A stretch of DNA of 64,000 bases. Origin: Irpex lacteus (lineage: Eukaryota > Basidiomycota > Agaricomycetes > Polyporales > Irpicaceae). The notes below the pieces were generated by a model. It was not told where the DNA came from and did no database searches. It was given only the letters and a program-made list of their open reading frames with translations. Positions 33,051-45,181 of this stretch are shown piece by piece (within the stretch, counting starts at the first letter, position 1; every line of letters begins with the position of its first letter). The DNA is taken from positions 496,001 to 560,000 of the forward strand of contig MQVO02000018.1 of the NCBI GenBank assembly GCA_001986395.2, written 5' to 3'. Both the position numbers and the translations under genes were made by a program.

Positions 33051-34210
33051 GACTACCACAGGTTAGGCAAGATAATGGCAGAGGAATAGGTGCGCTTACT
33101 GTGACAATGTCGAAAGGAAGTTCTGAGTGCGTAAACTAGAAGAATATATGATATGAGTCGCCATCTGGATGTGTGGACTAGGGAGGCTCACTTTGATGTG
33201 CTCGATGAGGTTCTGGGGGTAAAGGAGCCTGTTTCCCAGCCTTAAATACAGGTTGAAGACAGCGCGTAGATATGCTTAGCACTCCACAAGTTGAACCATC
33301 GGCGGGTTTGGTCCCACCGCACGTACGGTCGTGCGAAAGCACCCTCATACTCGGAGTGATGACTTTCCGAGCTATGGAAGCTGCTGTAAGTTCTGTCATT
33401 GCCACAGAAGCGAGGGTCATAGTTCCCAGCTCTACGTACGGAGCTTGATATGAATAGCGGGGAGCACGCGTACGTGACGATATTGAGAGGAGTCGGAGTT
33501 GAGTGGATGTTGAGAGGATCGAAGAGGTCGAATACCACCTGTATCTGGAAAGCTGGGCAGGTTTTGGGGTGCCCAGGACTTCCATGCCAAACGTGACTGG
33601 CGTCTTTAGCAGATGGGTCGAATGCATGTTGTCTCGCCAGGAAGTGAAGAGAGTCATTGGCAGGCAAGATAAGAGTCAAGAATTTCCGGAATTACGATAG
33701 ATACTCACGAGACGTGGAGTAGAGTTGCAGCAAGGAGCAAACACCGGTGTACATACATCGCGAGTCGACCAGTGGCCTGATATTGGGGCGTTTTGTGCGT
33801 AAATGAAGAAACGCGAAGTGAACGCTGAACGTTGAACCCTGATGACGCTGGGAATTGAACCTAATGGATATGTGCATGGCGGACTGCTGGCATTCGAATA
33901 TCGCAATATTGCCGCCTTTGTAGTGGTATCTCTGTCGCAAGTATATGCACTCCTGTAGGAAATTCGCGATCATGCATGAAATAAGAAGAAAAGTCTTGTT
34001 GATAACGCACTGGAGTTTCTACTGCCTTATTCGGGAAGGCATCGATACTTTGCTGATTAGCTGTCATTTCCTGGATAACAATGGTAAATCAGCGACGTTT
34101 ATGATGGTACCGAAATCAGGATCAAGGATTGCAACTGCTGGTGACGTGTTGTCTCCTGCCCCTAGGTATGTGAATGACATCGAGGGTCATCTACCTCGTG
34201 GTCGGACTGG
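33051..34210. other. 5' region of the decarboxylase gene and intergenic
   Basis: The first 200 bases probably hold small 5' exons of the minus-strand decarboxylase. A 146-codon minus frame at 33242-33679 could be part of an upstream exon but shows no recognised motif. From about 33680 to 34210 nothing is supported. Confidence 0.4.
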
Positions 34211-34624
34211 ATTACACGATCAGGACAAAGTACAATCAGTGCAGCGCGTATGGAAAATACCTAACCTAAAGGGCCGCCGACAACGAACAAAGCGACGTCT
34301 TGCTATGTCCGCGTCTTGGAGAATTTCATCGCCTTCCGTTTCGACCATGTCCCATAGAGGGCTTCTGTGCATAATAAACGTCAATGTACCGTTCAGCTGA
34401 TGCTGCTTGAGTAAGTCGTACGTACAATCGCTCCAGGTCTTCTGTATCATGACATCAAAGTGTAAGCTTGCAGATATACTGACGAGCAGTTCTTTCAGTG
34501 ACCGCCCGGAGTCTGATAGCCATAAGTTACCCCACGCAAAACGCTCAAACATACTTATTACCCCGAGGCCTCACATGGCTATAACCTTCTCACCTCATAA
34601 GCCAGACCCGACAATATATCACAT
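34211..34624 (-). pseudogene. Decayed DPH5 5'-fragment
   Basis: Minus-strand sequence resembling exons 1-3 of the intact DPH5 about 3.4 kb away. Its start region has ATG followed at once by TGA where DPH5 has Phe, then the IVGLGL-encoding bases. Further on, DMVETE, DEIL and DAD are recognisable, followed by shifted bases of the GDPFG region and the start of the next intron. The methyltransferase core is absent. Several frame breaks and missing stretches show it is non-functional. Confidence 0.75.
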
Positions 34625-34821
34625 GTTTTGAGGATGGCGAGATTCGCCGCGAGAATAAGTACAAGCTCGAGCAATCCGGAGAAAATCATCTATACTTGAG
34701 TACGCAGTGGAGAGCCCGATATTGATCGATGGCGACGATGTGGTAGTTCGCTTCCTGCCTATTACCAGACTACGTGAAGTTCTATTCACTTACGAACCAG
34801 GGCATGGTAGGTAAATTCGCG

Positions 34822-36789
34822 CTACGGTAGTAATCTATCAGCTAAAAATGCGCACAAGACGTACAGGATACATACAGATGCCCTGTCCTGAGACGCCGCC
34901 ACCCATGTTTCTCCACCATAGACAAAGCTCGGAGTTGGCAGGCTCGGGTCCCAATCGATCTGGGTCCTCTTATATGGCAAGGTAGTGACCACGTCGTCGT
35001 CAAAGATCTCACCACGTGGTATAACTGTTGGACTCCTGATAATCCGTGTATCGGTGCCTGGAATGTCTACATCCTCGAGACCTCCAATGGGAGCCGACAG
35101 CGCATGAGCATGGCAGCTGTCGGACAGTGCTGACATCTTGAGGCGATGGAGGTCCCTTGTAATGTCGAGTTGGTTGAAGTCGAGTAGTGACAGGTCTCGT
35201 TGAAGCACTTGATGTCCAAAATTGGCGGGTGGGCAGTGAAAAGGCCTTGGGTTCGTGTCGAGAAAGCAACGAGTGTTTTCTGGGCCCCAAGACTTCCACT
35301 CCAAGACCAACGGTTCGTCGGTTACATCGAGAGATGTCAGACGTCCCGCGACGGACGTGAAAACGGATGTGGGTATGCAATGTAGGAACTGAAAATTTTG
35401 GACAGTGCGATAGACCATCACCAGCGGCGTATCGGAGCGCATGAAAGGCGGTGGGGGTGCATTACGGGTCGACCAGCCAGGTACTGGGCCATCTCGCGGC
35501 GATCTGAATGTAGCATCGTCTTCCCAACTTATTTCCGTTACATAAGCACTACGTATCGTCGGGTATTTGAACGTAGCAAGATGATAAATCTTCTCCTTGT
35601 CTGAAGTTGTTCGTCTGAGTGTGTACACCTCTGTGGAGAAATTTCCGCCGTCCATCCAATGTAGCAGAAACGTGTTTCCTGTGACAAACTCGCATTTAGG
35701 CAGGGGCGCCACAATCCGAGAAACGGTCTAAATGTGGTTGGTCAGCCGATGTACTGTGACTCCATGGTATGATTACGTGCATCTATGACCTTGCCAAACT
35801 CGAGGTCAAGGAGTCCAATTTCTATTAGCACCTTATTTTCGTCTGTTTCGGTGCGCCAGGCGGTGACGTAGGCGAGCATGTTATTTCCGTATGGCTTGAG
35901 GAGACGTTTCCAGCCTACAGGGGGCTCTGACCGATAGGTTCTTGGGAAGATCTGATCCGACAGGATCAGCCCGTTTGTGAGAGAAAATGTTTTGACCCTG
36001 CAGAGGGACATGGAATTGTAAGAGTGGTTTTCCGAGAAAGCGGAAGAGTGAATCGTACCTATAGTAGTACTGTCCTTGCAAAAACTCTATGTAGAAGCAG
36101 TACAGTGTGTTCTGCGACGAATCTGCGACGCAGTCCTCAGAATGAAACCTTGGGAATGATAACGTCCAACTAGTCACAGAAGGTGTACCATCCAATGTGT
36201 TTTCGATAGAGACACACTTCACCTTATAGACCCGCGGCGGTGGATCCGCCGGCCGAATGTACTGCAGCCAAACATTTCCGCTAATATGGCTGGCTTCGAC
36301 GAGGTTAGGATCCCAGTCCAATTCTATGCGCTCCCAAGCCCACTTCTGTAGGCGTTCGCCCCTGCGGAGGTGAGCCAGAAGAGACTCCAACTTGGTGGTA
36401 ACACCCATTGCAGTGTTGGCCTCATTGTCTTGATACCCGGAGACATAAAGTTCGATTTTGTACTGTATTTCGGGAAAATCGTTGATAATCCGTCGGAACT
36501 GGCTGCATACCTGTAAGAGATCGGGCGGTGTTGCAACCAACATTGTGTGTAACTCGATTCGTTAGTCCTGTCAGCGAGAGGGATCCAAGGTACTCACCCC
36601 CCGGCATTGAATGATGTCTACTGCATGGACATGGTGAAATATCCGGAGAAGCAGCTCGACCGGCAGATCACCACCGCCTGCCACTTTTGACTCATGATCT
36701 GAATCTTGTGAAGGCCTGCGCCCAACTTTCTGGATCTGCGATAGTTGGAGTAGACGAGACGTATTGTCTGCTGTTGGCAGACTTTTCAT
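34822..36789 (-). CDS. F-box protein, paralogue 1
   Basis: Exons 36789-36598, 36510-36059, 35997-35790 and 35727-34822 give about 585 residues. Residues 40-70 form an F-box (LPVELLLRIFHHV, then CRG/VCSQFRRI), which would bind SKP1 in an SCF ubiquitin ligase. The long remainder is beta-rich (WELSF-type blocks, SWGPENTRCFLD) and resembles the substrate-side domain of many agaricomycete F-box proteins; its targets are unknown. It aligns along its length with the F-box gene at 54351-56504 (YKIELYVSGYQDNEANTAMG against YKIELCVADFKDNEDNTSMG). The exon 3/4 join uses the donor AAG/GTCATA because the stronger-looking one at 35776 breaks the frame. The 3' end may hide one more small intron. The start codon lies a few tens of bases from the presumed left end of the Helitron. 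Confidence 0.7.
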
Positions 36790-36840
36790 TGTGCTATCTC
36801 AGCTCTGCGTGACAAAGGATATTCCCGCTACCAGCGCTAG

Positions 36841-36857
36841 CTTGGTAGAGGGTCTTA
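36841..36857 (+). repeat. 17-nt motif near Helitron left end
   Basis: CTTGGTAGAGGGTCTTA, matched at 15 of 17 positions by 45144-45160 in the same orientation. The two copies bracket the Helitron. Confidence 0.55.
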
Positions 36858-37030
36858 GGGTTCCGGGGCAGACTATTCTTCGCAGAGCGTCCGCCAAAAT
36901 TACAAAAAGCATGTGACCCCGGGAAATTGCGTGCTTCGGCGCTTCTCGACCTTTTCGCACTTGCTGCCTTTGTTTCGGTTACTCCTCCTTTCCTGCGACG
37001 ACCTTCAACCTTCTGCTTCCTCACTGCACT

Positions 37031-40000
37031 ATGTCTACTCCTTCGCTGTGCGTGAATGGTTTCTATCGCGAGTTGCCCGCCACAGTGCGCCTCTGTCCCC
37101 ATCTCAGTCACTCCTCTGTCTCCATTGCTTTCGCCCTCACGCACAACATTCCTCGTACAGTCGTCGTCTGTCCATCCTCCTCAGTTGCTACTACAACGTG
37201 CCGAGGACCTGTGGTCGTCCCGACTGCTAATGGGCTCCTAAAGTCTGCATTTGCCTTGACTGTGGAATACCTGTCTGGCTGCGACGTCGTTCTGGGACTG
37301 GATTGGTTTCGCGCTACAGGTGTTGTTATCGGGCATGGTGGAGTTTGCGACCCGTCTGCGCCCCAATCCCTCTCTGGGGACCATTCCTGGTCTGGACACT
37401 CATACCGTATGTCTCTCCCTGAATTTCAACCTGCGGTCACTTACTTTTGTGCAGGCGTACATGGTGTTTCGTCACCGGTCGGTGTTGTTAAGACCCCTAA
37501 CCTTGTGCTATCGGGACAGCGTACGATGTTGCTTCTCACTGTCTCTGCTAGTCTATTCTTACGTTTTATTTCAGATCAATCCTCTTTTATTTCTTCGGGT
37601 GTTGCACCGGCACCTACTCTTCCGGTTGTTCGTTCTGATTATCCTGTCTCAGGCGAGGTTGCATATTCAGGTGTGCCTGTTCCCCCTATATGTCGCTCAG
37701 TCGCTCATGCCCGTCTTTTGTGCAGAGTCTTCCTCATCGCCCATCCAGGCCTCTGTGCCTCCTTCGAGCTCGTTCTCGCTGCCCGTGCAGGCCTCTGTGC
37801 CCTCCTCGAGCTCGCTCTCGTCTCTCGGTCTCGTTTCCGAGCCTGTTGTTGTCGGTTCCTCCGACTTGTCTAGTACTGGTTCTTCCAGTTGTGTATCCTC
37901 TGTGAATGTGATTTCGTCGGTGTCTGCTAATCTTGCAGTCCCTTCAAGTTCTTCTCCACCGCCTTTGTGCAGTTCGTGCGCACGCTATGCAGCGCATGGT
38001 GTGCGCTTAGTTTGTTCATCTTGTGCACGATACAACGATACCGCTGTTGCTGAGGAGTCCCCGCCCCTTGCTACTGCTGACTTCTTCGGAGAAAGCTATG
38101 ACTTCGCTGGGTTTGAACGGTGGTCCCGCAGCCGCCTGGCCTCCCGCCTGCTCGCACACGGGCTCTATTTGGCTCCCAGTGCAACTGTTGAGTTCGGTCG
38201 TGAGCTGTTTTTGCGCCATCTAGTTGAAGGAGACTGTCTTCATACAGACCATTCTCCTGCATTAGCGTGCTCGTCCCTCATGAGTACTTCCGGAGACTTG
38301 TCCAGTGATCGCCGTGTGGCTGCTCAAATCAAGATTCTTTCTTTCATGGCTCCTAGGCTTAGTCGAAATCCTATGAGGAGAACTTTAGGCCTGTTGAGTA
38401 TTGCCTATGATTTGAGTGATTCTCTCTCTCGCTTACGTCGCCGTCTTCGTCTTTTTATTCGGAATTTACAGCGAGGCAAGCAAGTTATTGATGCTCGCTC
38501 TCGCATGAAGACGGTCCACGCGGAGCGTGTTGATAATGCTCGTGCTGCCGCTTTTGAGCACCTGGATTCTGTTCACACCGCCTGGCCCCAGCCTATTGCT
38601 CAAAAATTGAAGAACACCTTGATCAACAACTTTCGTTGTGCCACCTCTTCGGAAACTTTGGCTTCCTTCACTTGTGCTTGCTGTGCGGAAGAGGCTCTCA
38701 TGTCATCCATGCAACTGCTCGACGTTTCTGATTTGCCGCATGAGCTGTTGTCCCGAGAGTTCCATCCTTTGAACAAAATGGATACATCAGACCTTCTCGA
38801 CGATTGGATGCTTTTACGGGCCGGCTATGTGGAAGAGTCAGAACAGGTCCGTCTATGCACTTCTTGTGCCAGTTCGCTACGTCGTGAGTCTATGCCTGCC
38901 TTTGCATTAGCTAACGGGCATTATCTAGGCAAGGTGCCGGCAGAGTTATCATGTTTAACTGCCATTGAGGAATCCATGATCGCCCTATGTCGTGCCAGTA
39001 CCAGCATCGTGCAACTTCGTCCTGAACGAGAGTCTAAGAACAAAGGATCCATGCTCGTGGACTCTCAGGCGGAAGTCTCGATGCCGAATCATCAGCGTGC
39101 ACTTCACGGTCATATTATAATACATCCTCAACACCCTGAACATTTACCTGAGATGCTCCCTCCTTGTATTGAGGACATCGTCAAACCTATCTGTGTCATT
39201 TTTGTCGGGGCACACCCACCTTCTCGTGAGTGGCTATTAAAAAAGGCAAAGCCTCTGGTTGTGAATCCTAGGCGTGTTCTAGCTGCGCTGACATGGCTGA
39301 AATCGAATAATCCTCTGTACTCCAACGTTACGATCAATCACGCTGCTTTAGATTCTATACCAAGTGATGGCTTATTGCCTTTCAATGTCTCCACCGTATC
39401 ACCTACCACTGCGCAGGATACACTTACAGATCGCTATGACGGTGTGCCTACTCTATCTCACGTTGGTGCTCTGCGCTCAGAAACAAATTCTAACCCTGTC
39501 ACTAGCTCTTCTGACGCCAGTCCAGGTTCTGTTTCCAACTCTGGCACAGACACTTCCGTCATGCCAAGTGTGGTTATAACTGATGTCGACGGCTCTGCCC
39601 CTTCAAATGAGCTGCGAGCTGCTGCTTTGAGGCATGTTAAACAAAAGGGTGGTGGGTATGTGCAAATGACTCATGATGCTTTGCCTGCAAATGAATTTTT
39701 TGATCCGTCCCTCTTTCCCAAAACGTTCCCTACTCTATTTCCCTATGGATGTGGGGGATTAGAAGATCAAAGCCGTGATGTCAGTGTGTCCTTGAAACTT
39801 CACGCCAGGCATTTGTTTCGTCTATCAGATCGCAGGTTCCAGCAGCATCGCTCATTTCTGTTCATTATTTTCAACATCCTGCAACGCAGGGAAGTTCTTC
39901 TTCGCTCGAGCCTGAAAGTGCGTAAACATTCTTTCCAGAAGGTTGCGGAGGAGTTTTCGCAGTTAACACCAGAGGTACTCTCCAGCCTATGCCGACATAT

Positions 40001-43000
40001 CGCTGAGAATGGCGGACTTGGGGATCCAGCTCCTCTGTCCATCGATGAGAAGAGAGCTTTACGTTTGATGAAAGAGGTCAACCTTGTGAATACCGCTGTG
40101 CCAGGTTCTGCCGCATCTAAGACCAACATGCGAAACCAGATCCGTGGAATGATGGTCCAACATGGTGTGCCAAACTTCTATTTGACCATCAATCCTGCTG
40201 ATACTCATAATCCCGTGGTCAATTTCCTTGCAGGAGATGAGATTGATGTAGATAATATCACTTCAGCTTTGCAGCGTAATGCCTGGGACCAAGCCGTACT
40301 AATCGCCTCCAATCCTTTCATAGGGGCCAAGTTTTTTGACATCTATATGAATGCATTCATTCGTACTCTATTAGGTTACGAGCATGATCCTCAGCACACC
40401 AAAATCAACAATGGCGGCATTCTAGGTCATGTGAAGGGCTATTTCGGCTGTGTTGAGGCCCAGGGAAGGGGCAGCCTACACTGTCATCTCGTTGTATGGG
40501 TTGAAGGGGGCTTGAACCCAAATGAACTTCAACAACGTATCAGCTCAGGAGATCAAGAATTTGGGTCGCGCCTTCTTGCCTTTTTAGATGATACTATCAG
40601 TACATGTATACCTCCGCCTCCACCCACTGAATTGCTACCTGACCTCTCTCCTCCAGGCAATCCATGCCGCCATCGTGGTGTTTACCCTTTGCCCGACGAT
40701 GTCATTGATACCGCAAGGGCATGGGACCTACATCACCTGGCGACTCAATGCCAGCTGCATTCGCATAGCGATACTTGTTTCAAATACTGCAAGCCCGGCG
40801 AGCCCCAGGTTTGTCGTTTTGACCTAGACCCAAGTAATGTTCGCAAGTGTTCCTCGTTTGATGACACTACAGGAGAATTATGTCTCCGTTGTCTTGATGG
40901 TATGGTAAACAATTTTAATGCCACAATTTTGGAAGCGATGCGTTGTAATATGGATATTCAGTTCATTGGTTCAGGAGAAGGAGCGAAGGCGGTCACGTAC
41001 TATATTACAAACTACATCACCAAAACTGAACTCAAGACACATGTTGCATATGCTGCTTTGGAACTGGCCATCAAGCGGCTAGGTACGTTTGATTCAGACA
41101 CTATTGAACTTGACCCCCGTAAGCCCAACGAGGATCATTATATGGTGTATGCAAAGAGGCTTTTGCGGCGTTGCGCTCATGCCATCCTAACTCACCAGGA
41201 GATGTCTGGTCAACAAGTCGCTTTGTTTCTCCTAGGTTGCGATGACTGTTACACAAGCGACATATTTGCAAATCTTTACTGGCCGTCTGTAGAGCGTCAC
41301 ATTGAATCACTGCTACCAAGTCCAGAGTGCAACACCACATCTTGTAAGCTTACGGACACAGGTGATACAGCAGAAAATGACTTAATTACACTGGCAGATG
41401 GAGACATGGAGCAGATGTCCACGAATATTGAACGCGTGGAGACTGGTGATACGCCCAGTAACACCAGTGACGACGATGATGAACTGAACGAGCTAGATGC
41501 AGAGAGAGTATTAGATGACGAGAATAGTGAAGATAATCCAGACACATCACCTGGCTCCGAGTCAAATCCTATCGAATATAACGTAGACAGCGACATACCT
41601 TCTGAAGACATGATTGGACCAGAGGATGTGGTTGTTGTGGCGGATGAAAGCGGCAAGCTACTTCCTACTTCCAATCAGCTTGCTGACTATTTATACCGAC
41701 CACGTATGTTCACTGACCTTTCGTTTTGGGACTTTGTTGCTCAAACCCGTAAGTTTCGGTTGTCTCAAAACCATACAGACCTACCAGATGCGTCTGAATC
41801 TGATTACGCACACGATGGAGACTTCGTATCTGATGGGGTTATCGCTGAAGCTGAGAATGACGTTGCCCAACATGAGAATGAGAATGAAGATCCAGTCTCT
41901 GCAACTCAGCTTCTAAATAGCTATCTGCGCAAGCGTCCACAAGGCCGGTTTCTTGCACCACATGTTGAGCAGGATCGGAAGGCTCTGCGAGTCTTGCATC
42001 CATCGCAGAGGCACGTTGTTGTGCCTATTGGAGGTCCCTTGCCCGTGAAAGATGACAAAGCACAGTATGAACGGTACTGTCGGCTCATGCTGATTTTGTT
42101 CAAACCGTGGAGATCTGTAACAGATCTACGATCCAACCATTCGTCATGGTCTGATGCTTTCGTAGAATTTGAAGAATGTGCGAGTGACAATGTTCTTGCA
42201 GTCTTGAGAAATATCCAGGCCCTTCAAGAGTGTAAATCCGCTCAGCATGACCATTTCCGTCAACGTTCGAGCCATCTGCGTCGGCTGCAGAAACGCATGC
42301 AGCTTTCCCAGGGCAATTACTCTGCAGAAGGAGACGATCTCACAGACACAGCAGACGAATCAGAGATTCTCGACCACTGTCTCGACATCGATCGAGCACG
42401 GGCGTCGCGCAAAGCTTCCGGCCTTGCTAACGTGGTTCAATGTCTTGACTATGCGGATCAGCACTGTTTGTTCGGAACTACCAGTACCCAACCCTTTGCA
42501 CCAGCATCTGGCGATCAGGCTCAGACGGCGTATGATCTTCTTGTAGAAGAGGCTTTAACACCAACTGTGGAAAGCGAATGGAGTTCCATGTATGCTGTAC
42601 GAAAGAAGGCCTGGAAAGCCGGAATTGCTGTGGAGGATATTGAATCGGCTGATACGCTTGACCTTTCTGCTATTAATGACAGTGACAATTCGGAACTGGG
42701 CAACGCACCTTGCATTTCTACTCTAGATATGAGTAACTCACAAGCTCGTTCCACATTGCCAGTTGTATCCTCTCTTACCAGTGAAGGACAAGAACAAGCC
42801 GGTAGTATCAACCGGGTGCATGTTATAGACCATCTGGTAGGTAAGTGGTCGTTGAATGACGAACAAGCACGAGCATTCCGAATTATTGCGAACCACGCGT
42901 CCACAGCTCAGGATCCCTCTACTGAAAAACTTCGCATGTATCTTGGTGGTCCTGGGGGCAGTGGAAAATCACGTGTTATCAGTGCAGTAAAGGACTTCTT

Positions 43001-44555
43001 TGAGACGGTGAACGAAAGTCGTCGGTTCCGCCTGGCTTCTTTTACAGGAATCGCTGCAAAGAATATTTCAGGAAGCACCTTGCACTCTTTGCTTGGATTG
43101 TCTATGTCTGGGCAAGCAGCGAAGCGCGGATCAAAGACAAACTTGGAGCTAATCGCTATGTGGCGAGGTGTTGATTATCTTCTAGTGGACGAGGTTTCCA
43201 TGATAGGATGTAAGCTGATGGGTCGCATTAATAATGCTCTAGAACTAGCGAAGGAAAACAAGACACCGTTTGGTGGACTTAACGTCATTTTTTGCGGGGA
43301 CTTTTCCCAGCTACCTTCCGTTCAGGATCCTAGGCTGTACGCGACACTGTCCACAAAGCGACCCAATCAGCTAGCCGTTCTCGGTAAATTACTGTGGCTC
43401 TTGGTTGATACCGTAGTGTTTCTGACACAAGCAATGAGACAGACTGGACCTGAGAATGCACGGTTTGTGGAGTTGCTGACCCGTTTACGGGATGGTACCT
43501 GTACAAGTGAGGACTTTGAGTTGTTGAATACTCGATTAATAGAAAGAAATACATCACTGATGACGTCTTTGGCATGGGCATTTCCCACCACTCTGGTGTT
43601 TGATAATGCATCAAAAGACGCACTTAATGTAGCCGCTGTTCAAGCGTTTGCTCGTGCAACTGGACGGGCTCTCCACTGGTATTACAGTAGCGATAGTCAC
43701 AGGAAAGAGCAAATTCGCAATCCAGAGTTGTTAACGTACCTGCGGTCCATGCCGTCCTCTAGTACTGAGCAACGGTTGGGTAAACTGCCTCTGGTACTTG
43801 GCATGCGTGTGATTGTCTCTCAGAATTTTGACGTCAATGGCGGCATTGTCAATGGGAGTACCGGAATCCTGAAGCGCATCCGCTTCAAACTTAATGACAA
43901 TGGAGACCGAGTGTTGACATCGTGTGTAATTACCCTGGACGATGAAACACCTGCACTACCGGGCTTTGAGCCCAGCGATGCTCCCATTCTAGCAGACGTA
44001 CGTTCTTTCTCGATTAGGCATCCGTTTTCCGGTAGGTCCTGTGTTATACGAAGGGAGCAAGTCCCCATTCAGCCTGCATACGCAATCACGGCTCACCGTG
44101 CTCAAGGACAAACGTACAAAAAAGTTGTAGTTGATCTTGCAAATGCACAATCCATCGAGACAGCGTATGTCATGGTGTCTCGTGCAACCAGCTTGGACTC
44201 ACTGGCAATTCTCAGGCCCTTCAAAATTGACCGCATTTCACAGCCTCCACGAGATACGGTACGGAAACGCGAATCGCTTCGGCTGCAGGTCCTTGGTCTG
44301 CAGACTGAATTAGCTTTGACAGATCCTGGCAGCGAAGCATACAGGCGAATCTTACGGCAACTGAATTCCTTGCGAAGTCCTCCAAAGAAGTCCACACAAG
44401 CTTGGAGTACCGTGCCCTCCGAACGTGTATCCCTCATCGAAACGCAGCAGTCTGCCTTTCTCAGCCGCTCAGTATCCACAGGCACCCAATCAAGAAAGAG
44501 AGCTGCAGTTGGTGGGTCTGACGCTTCACGTTCGAAGCGGAAGCGAACCGTTTAG
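37031..44555 (+). CDS. Helitron RepHel transposase
   Basis: Exons 37031-37406, 37455-37520, 37575-37670 and 37726-44555 give about 2455 residues. The N-terminal part contains GCDVVLGLDWF, reminiscent of a short retropepsin-like fold seen at the front of fungal Helitron proteins, then a Ser-rich linker and two CSSCARY knuckles. A DUF6570-like block (ALANGHYLGKVPAELSCL) follows. The Helitron-like N/Rep domain has the HUH motif (LHCHLVVW) and the two-tyrosine motif (YYITNYITK). The C-terminal PIF1-type helicase shows Walker A (GGPGGSGKS), Walker B (LLVDEVSM), FCGDFSQLP, and the late motifs TAHRAQGQTYKK and YVMVSRAT. Rep nicks and joins DNA while the helicase unwinds it for rolling-circle transfer. 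No stop or frameshift is seen in the large exon, so it is likely active or only recently silenced. Confidence 0.92.
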
Positions 44556-45143
44556 TTATTCGAAGTTTTTGCACTTGAACAGTTGCTCTGATATTGGTTT
44601 TGAAAGTGTCGCTAGATAGTGCGCTACTGTACAACTACAGGGGCTAGAAGCGAGAGAGTTGCAGAGGAAGCCAAGGGAGATTCAGGGGATGGACCGCGCC
44701 ACGTTCTTCCGCAACATTCAGGATAATGAACCTGCACCGGAGCGGGATTTTAGGTGTCGAGCGCTGAGATCACATCAAAACACACCTGTACACCCTCAGC
44801 GCATCAACGCTAACATACCACAGGAAGAAGCTGGGTTGCGAGGAGGATGTCTTGAGCAGACCGCACCGCGGCAATTGCACGAACTATCGTGCAGACGGAG
44901 CGCTTGCAAGCTTGTGGCTGCTCACACAAACTTCCCACGCATATGAGGATTAATGTGTCAAAACTGTACTAGATAAGCTACTACAGCAGTGCACATACGA
45001 GTTCTTGTGTGTGTTCTGCACCTAGCAGAATACGTACATAAGGCGCATATGAAGTGTGCTTCTTGGCCCAGTTAAGGAGATGCAGCGTGAAGTGACGCCT
45101 GTGTGACGCGTCACTGGGTCACATCGATACCCTGGCCCTCCCC

Positions 45144-45160
45144 CTTGGTAGCGGGTCTTG
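45144..45160 (+). repeat. 17-nt motif near Helitron right end
   Basis: CTTGGTAGCGGGTCTTG, the direct counterpart of 36841-36857. Confidence 0.55.
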
Positions 45161-45173
45161 CTGCGAACGCAGC
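45160..45173. other. Hairpin near Helitron right end
   Basis: GCTGCGAACGCAGC is a perfect 6-bp stem with an AA loop. Helitrons carry such a hairpin about 10 bases before their 3' end as a replication terminator, so this fits the expected position. Confidence 0.45.
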
Positions 45174-45181
45174 CCTACTTA

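Noticed and set aside
33242..33679. 146-codon minus-strand frame as an independent gene
   Set aside because: No recognised domain, overlapping frames equally open, and splice signals next to it suggest it is 5' region of the decarboxylase gene.
36937..36960. String resembling the start of U2 snRNA (CGCTTCTCGACCTTTTCG)
   Set aside because: The match ends after about 18 bases with mismatches; the branch-recognition and Sm-site regions do not follow.
44659..44946. 95-codon frame after RepHel as a captured gene
   Set aside because: No similarity to a known domain, no splice structure, and it lies in the Helitron's non-coding 3' region.
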